A DNA stretch of 64,000 nucleotides from DASTQL01 sp035462375 (GTDB lineage: Bacteria; Actinomycetota; Actinomycetes; Jiangellales; Jiangellaceae): assembly GCA_035462375.1 (NCBI GenBank), contig DATHUJ010000055.1, positions 16,639-80,638 of the forward strand, in the 5' to 3' direction. Shown here piece after piece: positions 16,493 to 27,565 of the stretch; within the stretch, counting starts at the first letter, position 1; every line of letters begins with the position of its first letter. The position numbers and the translations under genes were made by a program. The notes below the pieces were generated by a model. That model was given only the letters and a program-made list of their open reading frames with translations. It made no database searches and was not told where the DNA came from.

Positions 16493-18358
16493 ATGCCCAC
16501 GCGCACCCGGGACGACCTGCGCAACATCGCGATCGTCGCCCACGTCGACCATGGCAAGACGACGCTGGTCGACGCCATGCTGTGGCAGAGCGGGGTCTTC
16601 CGCGCTCATCAGGAGGTCGCGGACCGGGTACTCGACTCCGGAGATCTCGAGCGCGAGAAGGGGATCACCATCCTCGCCAAGAACACCGCCGTGACGTGGG
16701 GCGACACGACCGTCAACATCGTGGACACCCCGGGACACGCGGACTTCGGCGGCGAGGTCGAGCGCGGGCTGTCGATGGTCGACGGTGTGGTGCTGCTCGT
16801 CGACGCCAGCGAGGGCCCGCTGCCGCAGACGCGCTTCGTGCTGCGCAAGGCGCTGGCCGCCCGGCTGCCGATCGTGCTGTGCGTCAACAAGACCGACCGC
16901 GCCGACGCCCGGATCGCCGAGGTGGTGGACGAGACCTACGAGCTCTTCATCGACCTCATGGACGGCACGGTGGACGAGTCCGCCCTGGACTTCCCGATCG
17001 TCTACGCCTGCGCCCGGGACGGGAAGGCCTCCCTCGAGCGGCCCGCGGACGGTCACGCACCGGACTCCCCCGACCTGCAGCCGCTCCTGCGGACCATCCT
17101 GGAGACCGTGCCGGCTCCCGCGTACGAGGAGGGCGCGCCGCTCCAGGCCCACGTCACGAACCTCGACGCCAGCCCCTTCCTCGGCCGGTTGGCGCTGTGC
17201 CGCGTGCACGAGGGCACGATCCGCAAGGGGCAGCAGGTGGCGTGGTGCCGCGCGGACGGCCGCGTGCAGAGGGTGAGGGTGACCGAGCTCCTCGTCTCGC
17301 AGGGGCTCGAGCGCGTCCCGACCGACGCGGCCCGGCAGGGCGACATCATCGCCGTGGCAGGCATCCCGGAGATCACCATCGGCGAGACGCTGGCCGACCC
17401 GGAGGACCCACGCCCACTCCCGCTCCTCACCGTCGACGAGCCGGCGCTGTCGATGACCGTGGGGACCAACACCTCGCCGCTGGGCGGACGGTCCGGGGGG
17501 ACGAAGCTGACCGCGCGGCTGGTCAAGGACCGCCTCGACCGCGAGCTGGTCGGGAACGTCTCGCTGCGCGTGCTGCCGACCGAGCGGCCGGACACGTGGG
17601 AGGTGCAGGGGCGTGGAGAGCTCGCCCTGGCGGTGCTGGTGGAGACGATGCGGCGGGAGGGCTTCGAGCTCACGGTCGGCAAGCCCCAGGTCGTCACGCG
17701 CGAGGTCGACGGCCGGCTGCGCGAGCCGGTCGAGCGGCTCACCATCGACGCCCCCGAGGCCTACCTCGGCCCCATCACCCAGCTGCTCGCGGCCCGCAAG
17801 GGGCGCATGGAGCAGATGGTCAACCACGGCACCGGGTGGATCCGGATGGAGTACCTGGTCCCCGCGCGCGGCCTGATCGGCTTCCGGACCGAGTTCCTCA
17901 CCGAGACCCGGGGCACGGGCCTGGCCCACCAGGTCTTCGAGCGCTACGAGCCTTGGTTCGGCGAGATCCGCTCGCGGCCGTCCGGCTCCCTCGTGGCCGA
18001 CCGGTCGGGGGTGGCGACCTCGTTCGCCATGTTCAACCTGCAGGAGCGCGGCACGCTCTTCGTCGACCCGGGCACCGACGTGTACGAGGGCATGATCGTC
18101 GGGGAGAACTCCCGCCCCGAGGACATGGACGTCAACATCACCAAGGAGAAGAAGCTGAGCAACGTGCGGTCGTCGACCGCCGACGAGCTCGAGCGGCTGA
18201 TCCCTCCCCGCCGGCTATCGCTCGAGCAGTCTCTCGAGTTCTGCTCCGACGACGAGTGCGTCGAGGTCACCCCGCAGGCCGTCCGGCTCCGCAAGGCGGT
18301 GCTCGATGCCACGGAGCGTGCGCGGGCGACCGCACGGCGTAAGCAGGGGCGTGCGTGA
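16493..18358 (+). CDS. typA: Translational GTPase TypA/BipA
   Basis: The 621-residue GTPase has G1 AHVDHGKTT (about 15-23), the switch region EREKGITILAKNTAV, G3 DTPGHADFGGEVER and G4 NKTDR, then EF-G-like domains and the BipA C-terminal domain (RGLIGFRTEFLT, ending RRLSLEQSLEF...DECVEVTPQ). The start at MPTRTRDDLRNIAIVAH matches family starts; upstream in-frame Met codons are in the leader. TypA binds ribosomes and supports growth under stress and cold, acting in 50S assembly. Confidence 0.96.
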   Translation: MPTRTRDDLRNIAIVAHVDHGKTTLVDAMLWQSGVFRAHQEVADRVLDSGDLEREKGITILAKNTAVTWGDTTVNIVDTPGHADFGGEVERGLSMVDGVVLLVDASEGPLPQTRFVLRKALAARLPIVLCVNKTDRADARIAEVVDETYELFIDLMDGTVDESALDFPIVYACARDGKASLERPADGHAPDSPDLQPLLRTILETVPAPAYEEGAPLQAHVTNLDASPFLGRLALCRVHEGTIRKGQQVAWCRADGRVQRVRVTELLVSQGLERVPTDAARQGDIIAVAGIPEITIGETLADPEDPRPLPLLTVDEPALSMTVGTNTSPLGGRSGGTKLTARLVKDRLDRELVGNVSLRVLPTERPDTWEVQGRGELALAVLVETMRREGFELTVGKPQVVTREVDGRLREPVERLTIDAPEAYLGPITQLLAARKGRMEQMVNHGTGWIRMEYLVPARGLIGFRTEFLTETRGTGLAHQVFERYEPWFGEIRSRPSGSLVADRSGVATSFAMFNLQERGTLFVDPGTDVYEGMIVGENSRPEDMDVNITKEKKLSNVRSSTADELERLIPPRRLSLEQSLEFCSDDECVEVTPQAVRLRKAVLDATERARATARRKQGRA

Positions 18359-18512
18359 GCCCCTCTGCAGCGGGGGATGTGGCGTCGAACGTGACCGAAA
18401 CGCAATCCTGTCGGCCCCTTCGAGACGTTCCCGTGACCGAAGCCGTGGAGCGCCGGTGATAGAACAGGACGGACCGAGTACCGGCGAGTACCGCCGGGAA
18501 CGTCCGATTTGC

Positions 18513-18533
18513 GGCCCGGAAGACCTCCGGGCC
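18513..18533 (+). terminator. Hairpin between typA and the peptide-transporter operon
   Basis: GGCCCGGA (18513-18520) pairs with 18526-18533 around AGACC. It could end the typA transcript or act in the leader of the binding-protein gene. The rest of the 215-base gap shows a direct repeat GAGTACCG at about 18475-18492 but no clear promoter. Confidence 0.4.
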
Positions 18534-18573
18534 CACAGCTCCCCTTAGGGCTGGCGAAAGGAAGGAAACCTCC

Positions 18574-20244
18574 ATGCGAGGAAGGGCGCATCTGCGCTGG
18601 GTCGTCGGAGTGAGCGCGCTCGCTCTGACCCTGGCTGCGTGCGGTGGCGACGACGGCGGCGAGGAGGGCAACGGCGCGGCCGGCGGTGAGGGCGAGGCCA
18701 CCGGCGGCACGTACAGTCTCTTCATCACCCAGCCGGAGAACCCCCTGGTCCCCGGCAACACCAACGAGTCCGAGGGCAGCCAGGTCATCGAGGCGCTGTT
18801 CACCGGGCTCGTCGAGTACAACCCGGAGACCTCCGAGGCGGAGTACACCGGCGTCGCCGAGTCGATCGAGTCCGACGACGCGACCAACTGGACGGTGACG
18901 CTCAAGGACGGCTGGACCTTCCACGACGGCACACCCGTCACCGCCGAGTCCTTCGTCAACGCGTGGAACTACACCGCGTACAGCCCCAACGCCCAGGGCA
19001 ACGCCTACTTCTTCAGCCGGTTCGCGGGCTACGAGGATCTCTCTGGTGAGACCGACGAGGAGGGCAACATCATCTCCGAGCCGGCCGCCGAGGAGATGTC
19101 CGGGCTCCAGGTCGAGGACGACCTGACCTTCACCGTCGAGCTGTCCGAGCCGTACGCGCAGTTCCCGACCACCCTCGGCTACAACGCCTACTTCCCGCTG
19201 CCCGAGGCCTTCTTCGAGGACCCCGAGGGCTTCGGCGAGCAGCCGATCGGCAACGGCCCCTTCCAGGCCGAGGAGCCCTTCGTCGAGGGTCAGGGCGGCA
19301 CCCTGACCAGGTACGAGGACTTCGCCGGTGAGCAGCCGGCCAACGCCGACTCCCTCGAGATCCGCGTCTACACCGACGTCAACACCGCGTACACCGACGT
19401 GCAGGCCGGCAACCTCGACATCGTCGACCAGATCCCGCCGGACGCCATCGGCAGCGCGCCGGACGAGTTCGGCGACCGCTTCATCGAGCGCGAGCGCAGT
19501 GACATCACGCTCATCTGGATGCCCATCTACGACGAGCGCTTCGCCGACGTACGCGTGCGTCAGGCCTTCTCGCTGGCCATCGACCGTGCGGCCATCACCG
19601 AGGCGGTCTTCAACGGCACGCGTGAGCCGGCCAAGTCGATCATCTCGCCGGTCGTCGCCGGCGCGCGCGAGGACGCCTGCCAGTACTGTGACCCCGATCC
19701 CGAGCGGGCCAACGAGCTGCTCGACGAGGCGGGCTTCGACCGCTCGCAGACGCTGGAGCTGTGGTTCAACGCCGGCGCGGGCCACGACGAGTGGATGCAG
19801 GCTGTGGGCAACCAGATCCGCGAGAACCTGGGCATCGAGTACACCCTCCGCGGTGACCTCGAGTTCGCTCAGTACCTCCCGCTGATCGACGAGGGCAACA
19901 TGACCGGTCCGTGGCGCCTCGGCTGGATCATGGACTACCCCGTGGCCGAGAACTACCTCGGACCGCTGTTCGGCACGGCGGCCCACCCGCCGGCGGGGTC
20001 GAACGGCGCCTTCTACAGCAACGAGGAGTTCGACAGCCTCATCGCCGAGGGCAACGCCGCCGACAGCGAGGACGACGCCGTCGCCGCCTACCAGCAGGCC
20101 GAGGACATCATCCTCGAGGAGCTGCCCGCCATCCCGATGTGGTTCGGTCTGGTCCAGAGCGTCCACTCGGAGAACATCGACAACGTGATCATCGACGCCT
20201 TCGGGCAGATCAAGACCGCGCAGGTCCAGGTCGTGGGCGGCTGA
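18574..20244 (+). CDS. Peptide ABC transporter substrate-binding lipoprotein
   Basis: The 556-residue SBP_bac_5 family lipoprotein has a signal with lipobox LTLAAC (Cys23), a Gly/Glu linker and a family 5 binding fold (WTFHDGTPVTAESFVNAWNY near 110-130; VRQAFSLAIDRAAI near 330). AAAGGAAGG lies upstream of the ATG. It delivers peptides or similar solutes to the permeases encoded next. A hairpin behind the gene probably lets it be expressed above the permease genes. Confidence 0.94.
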   Translation: MRGRAHLRWVVGVSALALTLAACGGDDGGEEGNGAAGGEGEATGGTYSLFITQPENPLVPGNTNESEGSQVIEALFTGLVEYNPETSEAEYTGVAESIESDDATNWTVTLKDGWTFHDGTPVTAESFVNAWNYTAYSPNAQGNAYFFSRFAGYEDLSGETDEEGNIISEPAAEEMSGLQVEDDLTFTVELSEPYAQFPTTLGYNAYFPLPEAFFEDPEGFGEQPIGNGPFQAEEPFVEGQGGTLTRYEDFAGEQPANADSLEIRVYTDVNTAYTDVQAGNLDIVDQIPPDAIGSAPDEFGDRFIERERSDITLIWMPIYDERFADVRVRQAFSLAIDRAAITEAVFNGTREPAKSIISPVVAGAREDACQYCDPDPERANELLDEAGFDRSQTLELWFNAGAGHDEWMQAVGNQIRENLGIEYTLRGDLEFAQYLPLIDEGNMTGPWRLGWIMDYPVAENYLGPLFGTAAHPPAGSNGAFYSNEEFDSLIAEGNAADSEDDAVAAYQQAEDIILEELPAIPMWFGLVQSVHSENIDNVIIDAFGQIKTAQVQVVGG

Positions 20245-20287
20245 CGCCCACTCACCGCGCCCGTCCGTGACGGGACACGACAGCGGG

Positions 20288-20322
20288 GCCCGGCCGGCAC
20301 ACGCCGAGTGTGCCGGTCGGGC
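20288..20322 (+). terminator. Intercistronic hairpin behind the substrate-binding protein gene
   Basis: GCCCGGCCGGCACA (20288-20301) pairs with 20309-20322 (one G-U type mismatch, 7-base loop), followed by TCTGTCC. Its position is that of a partial terminator or 3' stabiliser giving excess binding protein over permease. Confidence 0.6.
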
Positions 20323-20388
20323 TCTGTCCAGCCCGCAGCCCGGAGCGGGGCGGTAGGGTCCAGCAATCAGCACTTCTGGGGAGATGGC

Positions 20389-21312
20389 GTGGGTCGATAC
20401 ATCGCGCGACGCGCCCTGCTCGCGGTCCCGGTGCTCTTGGGCGCGTCATTCCTCATCTTCGCGCTCGTCTACGCGATCCCCGGGGACCCGATCCGCGCGC
20501 TGGCCGGCGACCGGCCGCTGCCTGCGGCGGTCCAGGCGCAGCTGCGCGATGACTACAACCTCAACGACCCGCTGGTCGTGCAGTACGGCAAGTACGTCGT
20601 GGGGCTGGCGCAGGGCGACTTCGGCACCGACTTCTCCGGCCGCCCCGTCCGGGACACGATCGAGCAGCGGCTGCCAATCACGGCGAGGCTCGCCCTCGTC
20701 GCGATCATCTTCGAGGCGATCTTCGGTCTCACCGCCGGCATCGTGGCGGGACTGAGGCGCGGGTCGTTCCTCGACAGCCTTGTCCTGGTCAGCACGACGA
20801 TCGCCGTGTCGATCCCGGTCTTCGTGCTGGGCTTCATCGCCCAGGTGACCTTGGGCCTCAACCTGGGTTGGTTCCCCATCGCCGGCATCAACCAGGGTTG
20901 GTACAGCTACATCCTCCCGGGCCTCGTCCTCGCCGCTGCGTCGACCGCGTACGTCGCGAGGCTGACGAGGACGAGCCTGGCCGAGAACCTGCGCAACGAC
21001 TACGTCCGCACCGCCAAGGCGAAGGGGCTGAAAAAGCGCACCATCATCGGCAAGCACACGCTCCGCAACAGCCTGATCCCGGTCGTGACCTTTCTCGGGG
21101 CCGACTTCGGCGCCCTGATGGCGGGGGCCATCGTGACCGAGGGCGTCTTCAACATCCCGGGTCTCGGTCGGGCGGTGTTCGACGCCATCGGGCGCCAGGA
21201 GGGTGCCGTGGTGGTCGGGATCGTGACGCTGTTCGTCCTCGTCTTCATCATCTTCAACCTGCTGGTCGACGTCCTGTACGCCGCCCTCGACCCCAGGATC
21301 CGCTATGAGTGA
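20389..21312 (+). CDS. Peptide ABC transporter permease, DppB-type
   Basis: The 307-residue permease has six membrane helices, the N-terminal YIARRALLAVPVLLGASFLIFAL and PGDP motif of DppB/OppB proteins, and the EAA-like cytoplasmic loop near RTAKAKGLKKRTIIGKHTLRNS (about 210-232). GTG 20389 has GGGGAGA upstream. It overlaps the next permease by eight bases. Confidence 0.93.
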   Translation: MGRYIARRALLAVPVLLGASFLIFALVYAIPGDPIRALAGDRPLPAAVQAQLRDDYNLNDPLVVQYGKYVVGLAQGDFGTDFSGRPVRDTIEQRLPITARLALVAIIFEAIFGLTAGIVAGLRRGSFLDSLVLVSTTIAVSIPVFVLGFIAQVTLGLNLGWFPIAGINQGWYSYILPGLVLAAASTAYVARLTRTSLAENLRNDYVRTAKAKGLKKRTIIGKHTLRNSLIPVVTFLGADFGALMAGAIVTEGVFNIPGLGRAVFDAIGRQEGAVVVGIVTLFVLVFIIFNLLVDVLYAALDPRIRYE

Positions 21313-22257
21313 TCTTCGCAGCGAAGACGAGCACGTCCTCGACGACCGCGGGGACGACACCGTCGAGGCGGGGCTGGAGGCCGTCACCGGCGCCGGCGAG
21401 CTCCGCCAGAGCAGCCTCTGGGGCGACGCCTGGCGCAAGCTCCGGCGCAGCCCGCTGTTCATCTTCGGTGCCCTGATCAGCCTCGTGCTGATCGTCATGG
21501 CTATCGTTCCCCAGCTGTTCACGAACACCGACCCGCGGGCGTGCAATCTGTCGCGATCCCGGCAGGGCCCCAGTTCCGAGGCGTGGTTCGGCTACGACGT
21601 CCAGGGCTGCGACTACTACGCGAACGTCGTCTACGGGGCGCGGAACTCGATCACCATCGGCTTCACCGTGGTCATCGGGTCCATCACCATCGGCGTGGTG
21701 CTGGGTGCCTTGTCCGGCTACTACGGCGGCATGCTCGACACCGTGATCACCCGGCTCACCGACATCATGTTCGGCCTGCCGACGATCCTCGGGGCCATCG
21801 TCATCCTGACCGTGCTCAACCAGAGCCTCGGCCGCACCGTGTGGACGGTGTCGCTGGCGCTCGTCGTGCTGGGTTGGATGGTGCCGTTGCGACTGCTGCG
21901 GTCCAGCGTGATCTCGGTCAAGGGTGCGGACTACGTGTCGGCGGCGAGGGCCATGGGATCGCGCGCTCGGCGGATCATCGTCCGACACGTGCTGCCCAAC
22001 TCGACCGGTCCGGTGCTGGTCTACGCCACCATCGCGATCGGCAGCTACATCGGCGCCGAGGCCACCCTGTCCTACCTCGGTATCGGCCTGCAGCTGCCGG
22101 ACTACTCGTGGGGGCTGCAGATCAACAGCGGCCAGCGGTGGGTTCGCGACGCCCCGCACCTGGTGCTCTTCCCGGGCATCCTCCTGTCGATCACAGTCCT
22201 GTCCTTCATCATCATGGGCGACGCCCTCCGCGACGCCCTCGACCCGAAGAATCGCTG

Positions 22258-22258
<1 letters not shown>
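21305..22258 (+). CDS. Peptide ABC transporter permease, DppC-type
   Basis: The 317-residue protein has a long cytoplasmic N-terminus, an N-terminal helix at about 55-75, an extracytoplasmic segment NTDPRACNLSRSR...GCDYYANVVYGARNS, then the DppC core with the EAA loop SAARAMGSRARRIIVRHVLPNS. It shares this unusual ACNL/GCDY segment with the orphan permease at 33 kb. Its stop overlaps the start of the ATPase by one base. Confidence 0.93.
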
Positions 22259-23299
<1,041 letters not shown>

Positions 23300-23307
<8 letters not shown>

Positions 23308-24349
23308 CACGGGGGGCACCGAGCGCCCGGCGGGCACCGAGCCGCTGATCAGGATCGAGGGTCTGACCAAGCACTTCCCGCTGACGACCGGGATCCTGTT
23401 CAAGAAGACGGTCGGGCAGGTGCAGGCCGTCGACGGCGTCGACTTCGAGGTGTGGCCGGGCGAGACCCTCGGTGTGGTCGGCGAGTCCGGCTGCGGCAAG
23501 TCGACCGTGGCCAAGCTGATCGTCGGGCTGGAGAAGCCGACCGCGGGGCGCATCGTCTACAAGGGCCAGGACGTCGCGTCGATGTCCACCGGCGAGCTGC
23601 GTCGCTACCGGCGGCAGGTGCAGATCATCTTCCAGGACCCTTACTCCTCGCTGAACCCGCGCATGACCGTCGGCGACATCGTCGCGGAGGGCTGGGAGGT
23701 GCACCCCGACGTCGTCCCCAAGGGCGACCGGTACCGCGAGTCGCAGGAGCTCCTCGAGCGGGTGGGCCTCAACCCCGACTTCATCAACCGCTACCCGCAC
23801 CAGTTCTCCGGCGGTCAGCGGCAGCGCATCGGTATCGCTCGTGCGCTGGCGCTCAAGCCCGAGGTCATCGTCTGCGACGAGCCGGTGTCCGCCCTCGACG
23901 TCTCCGTCCAGGCCCAGGTGATCAACCTGCTCTCCGACCTGCAGACGGACTTCGGGCTCTCCTACGTGTTCATCGCGCATGACCTGTCCGTCGTCCGGCA
24001 CATCAGCGACCGCACCGCCGTCATGTACCTCGGGCGGGTCGTCGAGATCGGGCCCGAGACCTCGGTCTACGACACGCCGAGCCACCCGTACACCCAGGCG
24101 CTGCTCTCCGCCGTGCCGGTGCACGAGCCCGCGCTGCGGGGGGTCAAGGAGCGCATCGTCCTCACCGGGGACGTGCCCAGCCCGGCGAACCCGCCAAGCG
24201 GCTGCCGCTTCCGGACCAGGTGCTGGAAGGCCACCCAGATCTGCACCGACGAGGACCCCGCGCTCGTGGTCCGTCCGGGGAGCGACAACCCGGTCGCCTG
24301 TCACCACGCCGAGGAGCTCGTCGTCGTCCACACCGACGCCGTGGAGTAG
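23300..24349 (+). CDS. Peptide ABC transporter ATPase, DppF-type
   Basis: The 349-residue ATPase shows Walker A GESGCGKST (about 61-69), Q-loop IIFQDPYSSLNPRMTV, signature FSGGQRQRIGIARAL, Walker B VIVCDEPVSALD and H-loop IAHD. The C-terminal CRFRTRCWKATQIC segment matches the oligopeptide ATPase tail. Last gene of the five-gene transporter operon; mshB follows eight bases later and may be co-transcribed. Confidence 0.95.
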
Positions 24350-24356
24350 CCGGCCC

Positions 24357-25262
24357 GTGCCCGACCGGCGGCTGCTGCTCGTCCACGCACACCCCGACGA
24401 CGAGTCGATCACCTGCGGGGCCACCATGGCCCGCTACGCAGCGGAGGGCGTCGTGGTGACCCTGGTGACCTGCACGCTCGGCGAGGAGGGCGAGGTCGTC
24501 GTCCCCGGTCTGGCCCACCTCGACTCCGCCCACGAGGACCGGCTGGGGCCGCACCGGGCGGGCGAGCTCGATCGCGCCACGGCCGCACTCGGGGTCCGCG
24601 ACTACCGGCTGCTCGGTGGGGCCGGTCGCTTCCGCGACTCCGGCATGGTGTGGGACCCGGCCGGCCGGGCGGCCGCTCCGGCTCGTCTCCGTACGGGAGC
24701 GTTCTGGGGCGCCGACCTGAAGGAGGCGGCCGACGAGCTGGTCCCCGTCGTGCGGGAGACGCGACCGCAGGTCGTGGTCACGTACGACGACGGCGGCGGG
24801 TACGGACACCCGGACCACGTGCAGGCCCACCGGGTGACGACCTACGCGCTGGCGCTGGCCGCCGCGCCGTCGTACCGGCCGGATCTCGGCGATCCCTGGA
24901 GCGCGGCCAAGGTCTACTGGGCCGCGGTCCCGCACTCGGTGGTCGAGGCCGGGGTTGAGCGCGTCCGCAACGGGGGGTCGCCCTTCCGCGCCGTGCCGGC
25001 GCACGAGCTGCCGTACGGCGTGCCCGACGCGTGGGTGACGACGCGGATCGACGCGAGCGCCTACGCCGACGCCAAGACCGCGGCGTTACGCGCCCACGCC
25101 ACCCAGGTGCTGGTGCACGAGCCGTTCTTCGCGGTGTCGAACGAGGTGGGGCAGGTCATCTCCGGCGAGGAGCACTTCCGCCTGGTGCACGGGCGCCTCG
25201 GCCCACCGGACCCGCGGACGGGGCTCGAGGACGACCTCTTCGCCGGCCTCCCCCTGCCGTGA
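24357..25262 (+). CDS. mshB: N-acetyl-1-D-myo-inositol-2-amino-2-deoxy-alpha-D-glucopyranoside deacetylase MshB
   Basis: The 301-residue zinc deacetylase has the metal motif HAHPDDES (about 9-16) and the distal GYGHPDHVQAH. LGEEGEVVVPGLAHLDS and TYDDGGGYGHPDH mark it as MshB rather than the S-conjugate amidase Mca. It removes acetate from GlcNAc-inositol in mycothiol synthesis, the actinobacterial thiol. GTG 24357 lies seven bases after the transporter ATPase stop. Its stop overlaps the DUF6113 gene. Confidence 0.9.
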   Translation: MPDRRLLLVHAHPDDESITCGATMARYAAEGVVVTLVTCTLGEEGEVVVPGLAHLDSAHEDRLGPHRAGELDRATAALGVRDYRLLGGAGRFRDSGMVWDPAGRAAAPARLRTGAFWGADLKEAADELVPVVRETRPQVVVTYDDGGGYGHPDHVQAHRVTTYALALAAAPSYRPDLGDPWSAAKVYWAAVPHSVVEAGVERVRNGGSPFRAVPAHELPYGVPDAWVTTRIDASAYADAKTAALRAHATQVLVHEPFFAVSNEVGQVISGEEHFRLVHGRLGPPDPRTGLEDDLFAGLPLP

Positions 25263-25687
25263 CCGCTGCCCCGCCGATCCGGGTCCGGCGGCGGTGGCGC
25301 GTCGCCGCCCTGGTCCCGGCCGCCGTCGTCGCTGCGGTGTGCGCCTGTTTCGTCCACCCCACGGTCGTGACGTTCGCCACCTTCCGGCTCCCGGTCGGGC
25401 TGGCGCTGGCGCTCGGCGGATCGGCCGGCGTGCTCGCGATGGGCACGCTCATCTCCCGTACGAGATGGGGCTCGGGAGCCGTGGCCACCGCGTGGGTGCT
25501 GACGGTCCTGATGCTGTCGCTGCCCCGCCCGGAGGGCGACGTGGTGATCGCCCAGGACGCGGCGGGGCTGACCTTCCTGGCCGTGGGGGTCGTCCTCGCG
25601 GGCCTCTCGGTCGGCCTCCCGGCCGGGGGTCTCGGCTACGATGACTCCCTGGCGGCTGTCTCGCCGCAGGTCCCCCGCAGCCCGTAG
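25259..25687 (+). CDS. DUF6113-like membrane protein
   Basis: The 142-residue product has a basic start (VRRRWRV) and four membrane helices (about 14-32, 40-60, 66-84, 95-122). GTG 25259 overlaps the mshB stop in GTGA. Proteins of this kind commonly follow mshB in actinobacteria (recalled, not searched). Function unknown; a link to mycothiol or to the VanW protein next door is only contextual. Confidence 0.65.
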   Translation: MTAAPPIRVRRRWRVAALVPAAVVAAVCACFVHPTVVTFATFRLPVGLALALGGSAGVLAMGTLISRTRWGSGAVATAWVLTVLMLSLPRPEGDVVIAQDAAGLTFLAVGVVLAGLSVGLPAGGLGYDDSLAAVSPQVPRSP

Positions 25688-25702
25688 AGAGTGTGTCCGC
25701 GC

Positions 25703-27481
25703 GTGTCCGACGGCATCACGCCCGCTAGCGACGTACGGCCGGACGAGCCGTTCGACGACGAGCCGACCGAGCCGTCCACCGGTGGCTCCCGGCGCCGTCG
25801 GCTGCTGCTCGTCGCGGCCGGTGCGGTGGTCGGGCTTCTCCTGCTTGCCTACGCGGCGGCGTACGCAGCGGTCGGCGGCGAGCTGGCCCGGGGAGCGTCG
25901 GTGCTGGGCGTCCCCGTGGGCGGCCTCACCCCGGCCGAGGCGGAGGAGCGGCTGGCTGCCGAGCTGCCCGACTTGGTCGGTGAGCCGATCTCGGTCGTCG
26001 TCGACGACGAGTCCTTCGAGGTGGTGCCGGCCGAGGCGGGGCTCTCGGTGGACGTCCCCGCGACCGTCGAGGAGGTGCCCGGAGCGAGCGCGAGCCCGGT
26101 CTCGTTGCTCCGCGCCCTGCTCGGGTCGGGGGAGGTCGAGCCGGTCAGCGCGGTCGACCGCCCGGCGCTCGTCGACTCGCTGACCGGCATCGCCGAGCTC
26201 TCCGACCGCGAGCCGGTCGAGGGCAGCATCGGCTTCACCGAGGGCGAGGCGGTCGCGTCCGAGGCGGTCACCGGGCGGTCGCTCGACGTCGAGGCGGCGG
26301 CCGACGAGGTGGCCGGATACTTCCCGCTCCCTGACGGCCCCGTCGAACTGCCGGTCACCGAGGTGGAGCCGACGGTGGCCCAGGCCGAGGTCGACCGGGC
26401 GATGGAGGAGTTCGCCGTCCCTGCCATGTCCGCCCCGGTGGCAGTGGTCGCCGGCGACACGCGGGTCGAGCTCAGCCCGACCGCGATCGGCGCGGCCCTG
26501 TCGATGTCACCGGACGCCGAGGGCCGGCTGGTCCCGAGCCTGGACGCCGCGGCGCTGACCGAGAGCGCGTCGGACGAGCTCGAGGCGCTCGGCCAGGACT
26601 CGCGCGACGCGACCATCCGGATCGAGGGCGGGGCCCCGGTGGTCGTGCCCTCCCGGGAGGGTCAGGGCGTCGAGGGCGAGGAGCTCACCAACGGTGTCCT
26701 CGACGTCCTCACCCTGTCCGGCGACGAGCGCACCGTGACCGTCACGCTGACGACGGTCCAGCCACGGCTGACGACCGCCGACGCCGAGGGGTTGGGCGTC
26801 AAGGAGGTCATCTCCGAGTTCACGACCGAGTTCCCGCACGCCGACTACCGCAACGTCAACATCGGTCGCGCTGCCGAGCTCATCGACAACACCCTGGTGC
26901 CGCCCGGCGAGACCTTCAGCCTCAACGGGACCGTGGGGGAACGCACCCGGGCCAACGGCTTCACCGAGGGCTTCATCATCAACGAGGGCCGACTGGTCGA
27001 GGACCTCGGTGGCGGGGTCTCCCAGGTCGCCACCACGACGTACAACGCCGGCTTCTTCGGCGGCATGGAGGATGTGCAGCACAAGCCGCACAGCCTCTAC
27101 TTCTCCCGCTACCCGATGGGCCGCGAGGCCACGGTGGCCTGGCCGAGCCTCGACATGGCCTTCAAGAACAACACCCCGTACGGGGTTGTCGTGGACTCCA
27201 GCTTCAACCCGAGCGCGCCCGGGCGGCAGGGCTCGCTGACCGTGCGGCTGTGGAGCACGAAGTACTGGACCGTGACCACGACCACCGGCAACCCCACCAA
27301 CTACACCGAGCCCGGGACCGTCTACGACACCAGCGCCGACTGCTCGGCGCAGGACGGCATCCGGGGCTTCGACGTCGTGGTGACCCGGACGCTGAGCCGG
27401 CCGGGGGCGGAGCCGGTGACCGAGGAGTACTTCACCCGTTACAACTCGGGCGACCGGGTGGTGTGCCGCGCCGGACCCTGA
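25703..27481 (+). CDS. VanW-family cell-envelope protein
   Basis: The 592-residue protein has an acidic cytoplasmic head, one membrane helix (about 32-55), at least two peptidoglycan-binding-4 type repeats (about 60-165 and 215-330) and a VanW domain (about 365-500: GETFSLNGTVGERT, GGGVSQVATTTYNA, HSLYFSRYP, VDSSF). GTG 25703 is preferred over 25691, which would leave no room for a ribosome site. VanW proteins lie outside the membrane and are linked to peptidoglycan; the activity is unknown. A short TGATCATGAG-containing stretch follows the gene. Confidence 0.85.
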   Translation: MSDGITPASDVRPDEPFDDEPTEPSTGGSRRRRLLLVAAGAVVGLLLLAYAAAYAAVGGELARGASVLGVPVGGLTPAEAEERLAAELPDLVGEPISVVVDDESFEVVPAEAGLSVDVPATVEEVPGASASPVSLLRALLGSGEVEPVSAVDRPALVDSLTGIAELSDREPVEGSIGFTEGEAVASEAVTGRSLDVEAAADEVAGYFPLPDGPVELPVTEVEPTVAQAEVDRAMEEFAVPAMSAPVAVVAGDTRVELSPTAIGAALSMSPDAEGRLVPSLDAAALTESASDELEALGQDSRDATIRIEGGAPVVVPSREGQGVEGEELTNGVLDVLTLSGDERTVTVTLTTVQPRLTTADAEGLGVKEVISEFTTEFPHADYRNVNIGRAAELIDNTLVPPGETFSLNGTVGERTRANGFTEGFIINEGRLVEDLGGGVSQVATTTYNAGFFGGMEDVQHKPHSLYFSRYPMGREATVAWPSLDMAFKNNTPYGVVVDSSFNPSAPGRQGSLTVRLWSTKYWTVTTTTGNPTNYTEPGTVYDTSADCSAQDGIRGFDVVVTRTLSRPGAEPVTEEYFTRYNSGDRVVCRAGP

Positions 27482-27565
27482 CGGGGGCGCGCGACCCGAT
27501 CATGAGACGTTGCCGTGCCGGTGGGCGCGGGAACGTCGCAAGATCGCCCGACAGGTCCGGCGGCC

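Noticed and set aside
18359..18573. Riboswitch in the 215-base leader of the peptide-binding protein gene
   Set aside because: Only a short hairpin and a direct repeat are seen; no conserved riboswitch core was recognised.
17944..20373. 809-codon minus-strand frame opposite the peptide-binding protein gene
   Set aside because: Antisense of a well-defined lipoprotein; the product is repetitive Leu/Gly/Val/Glu without domains.
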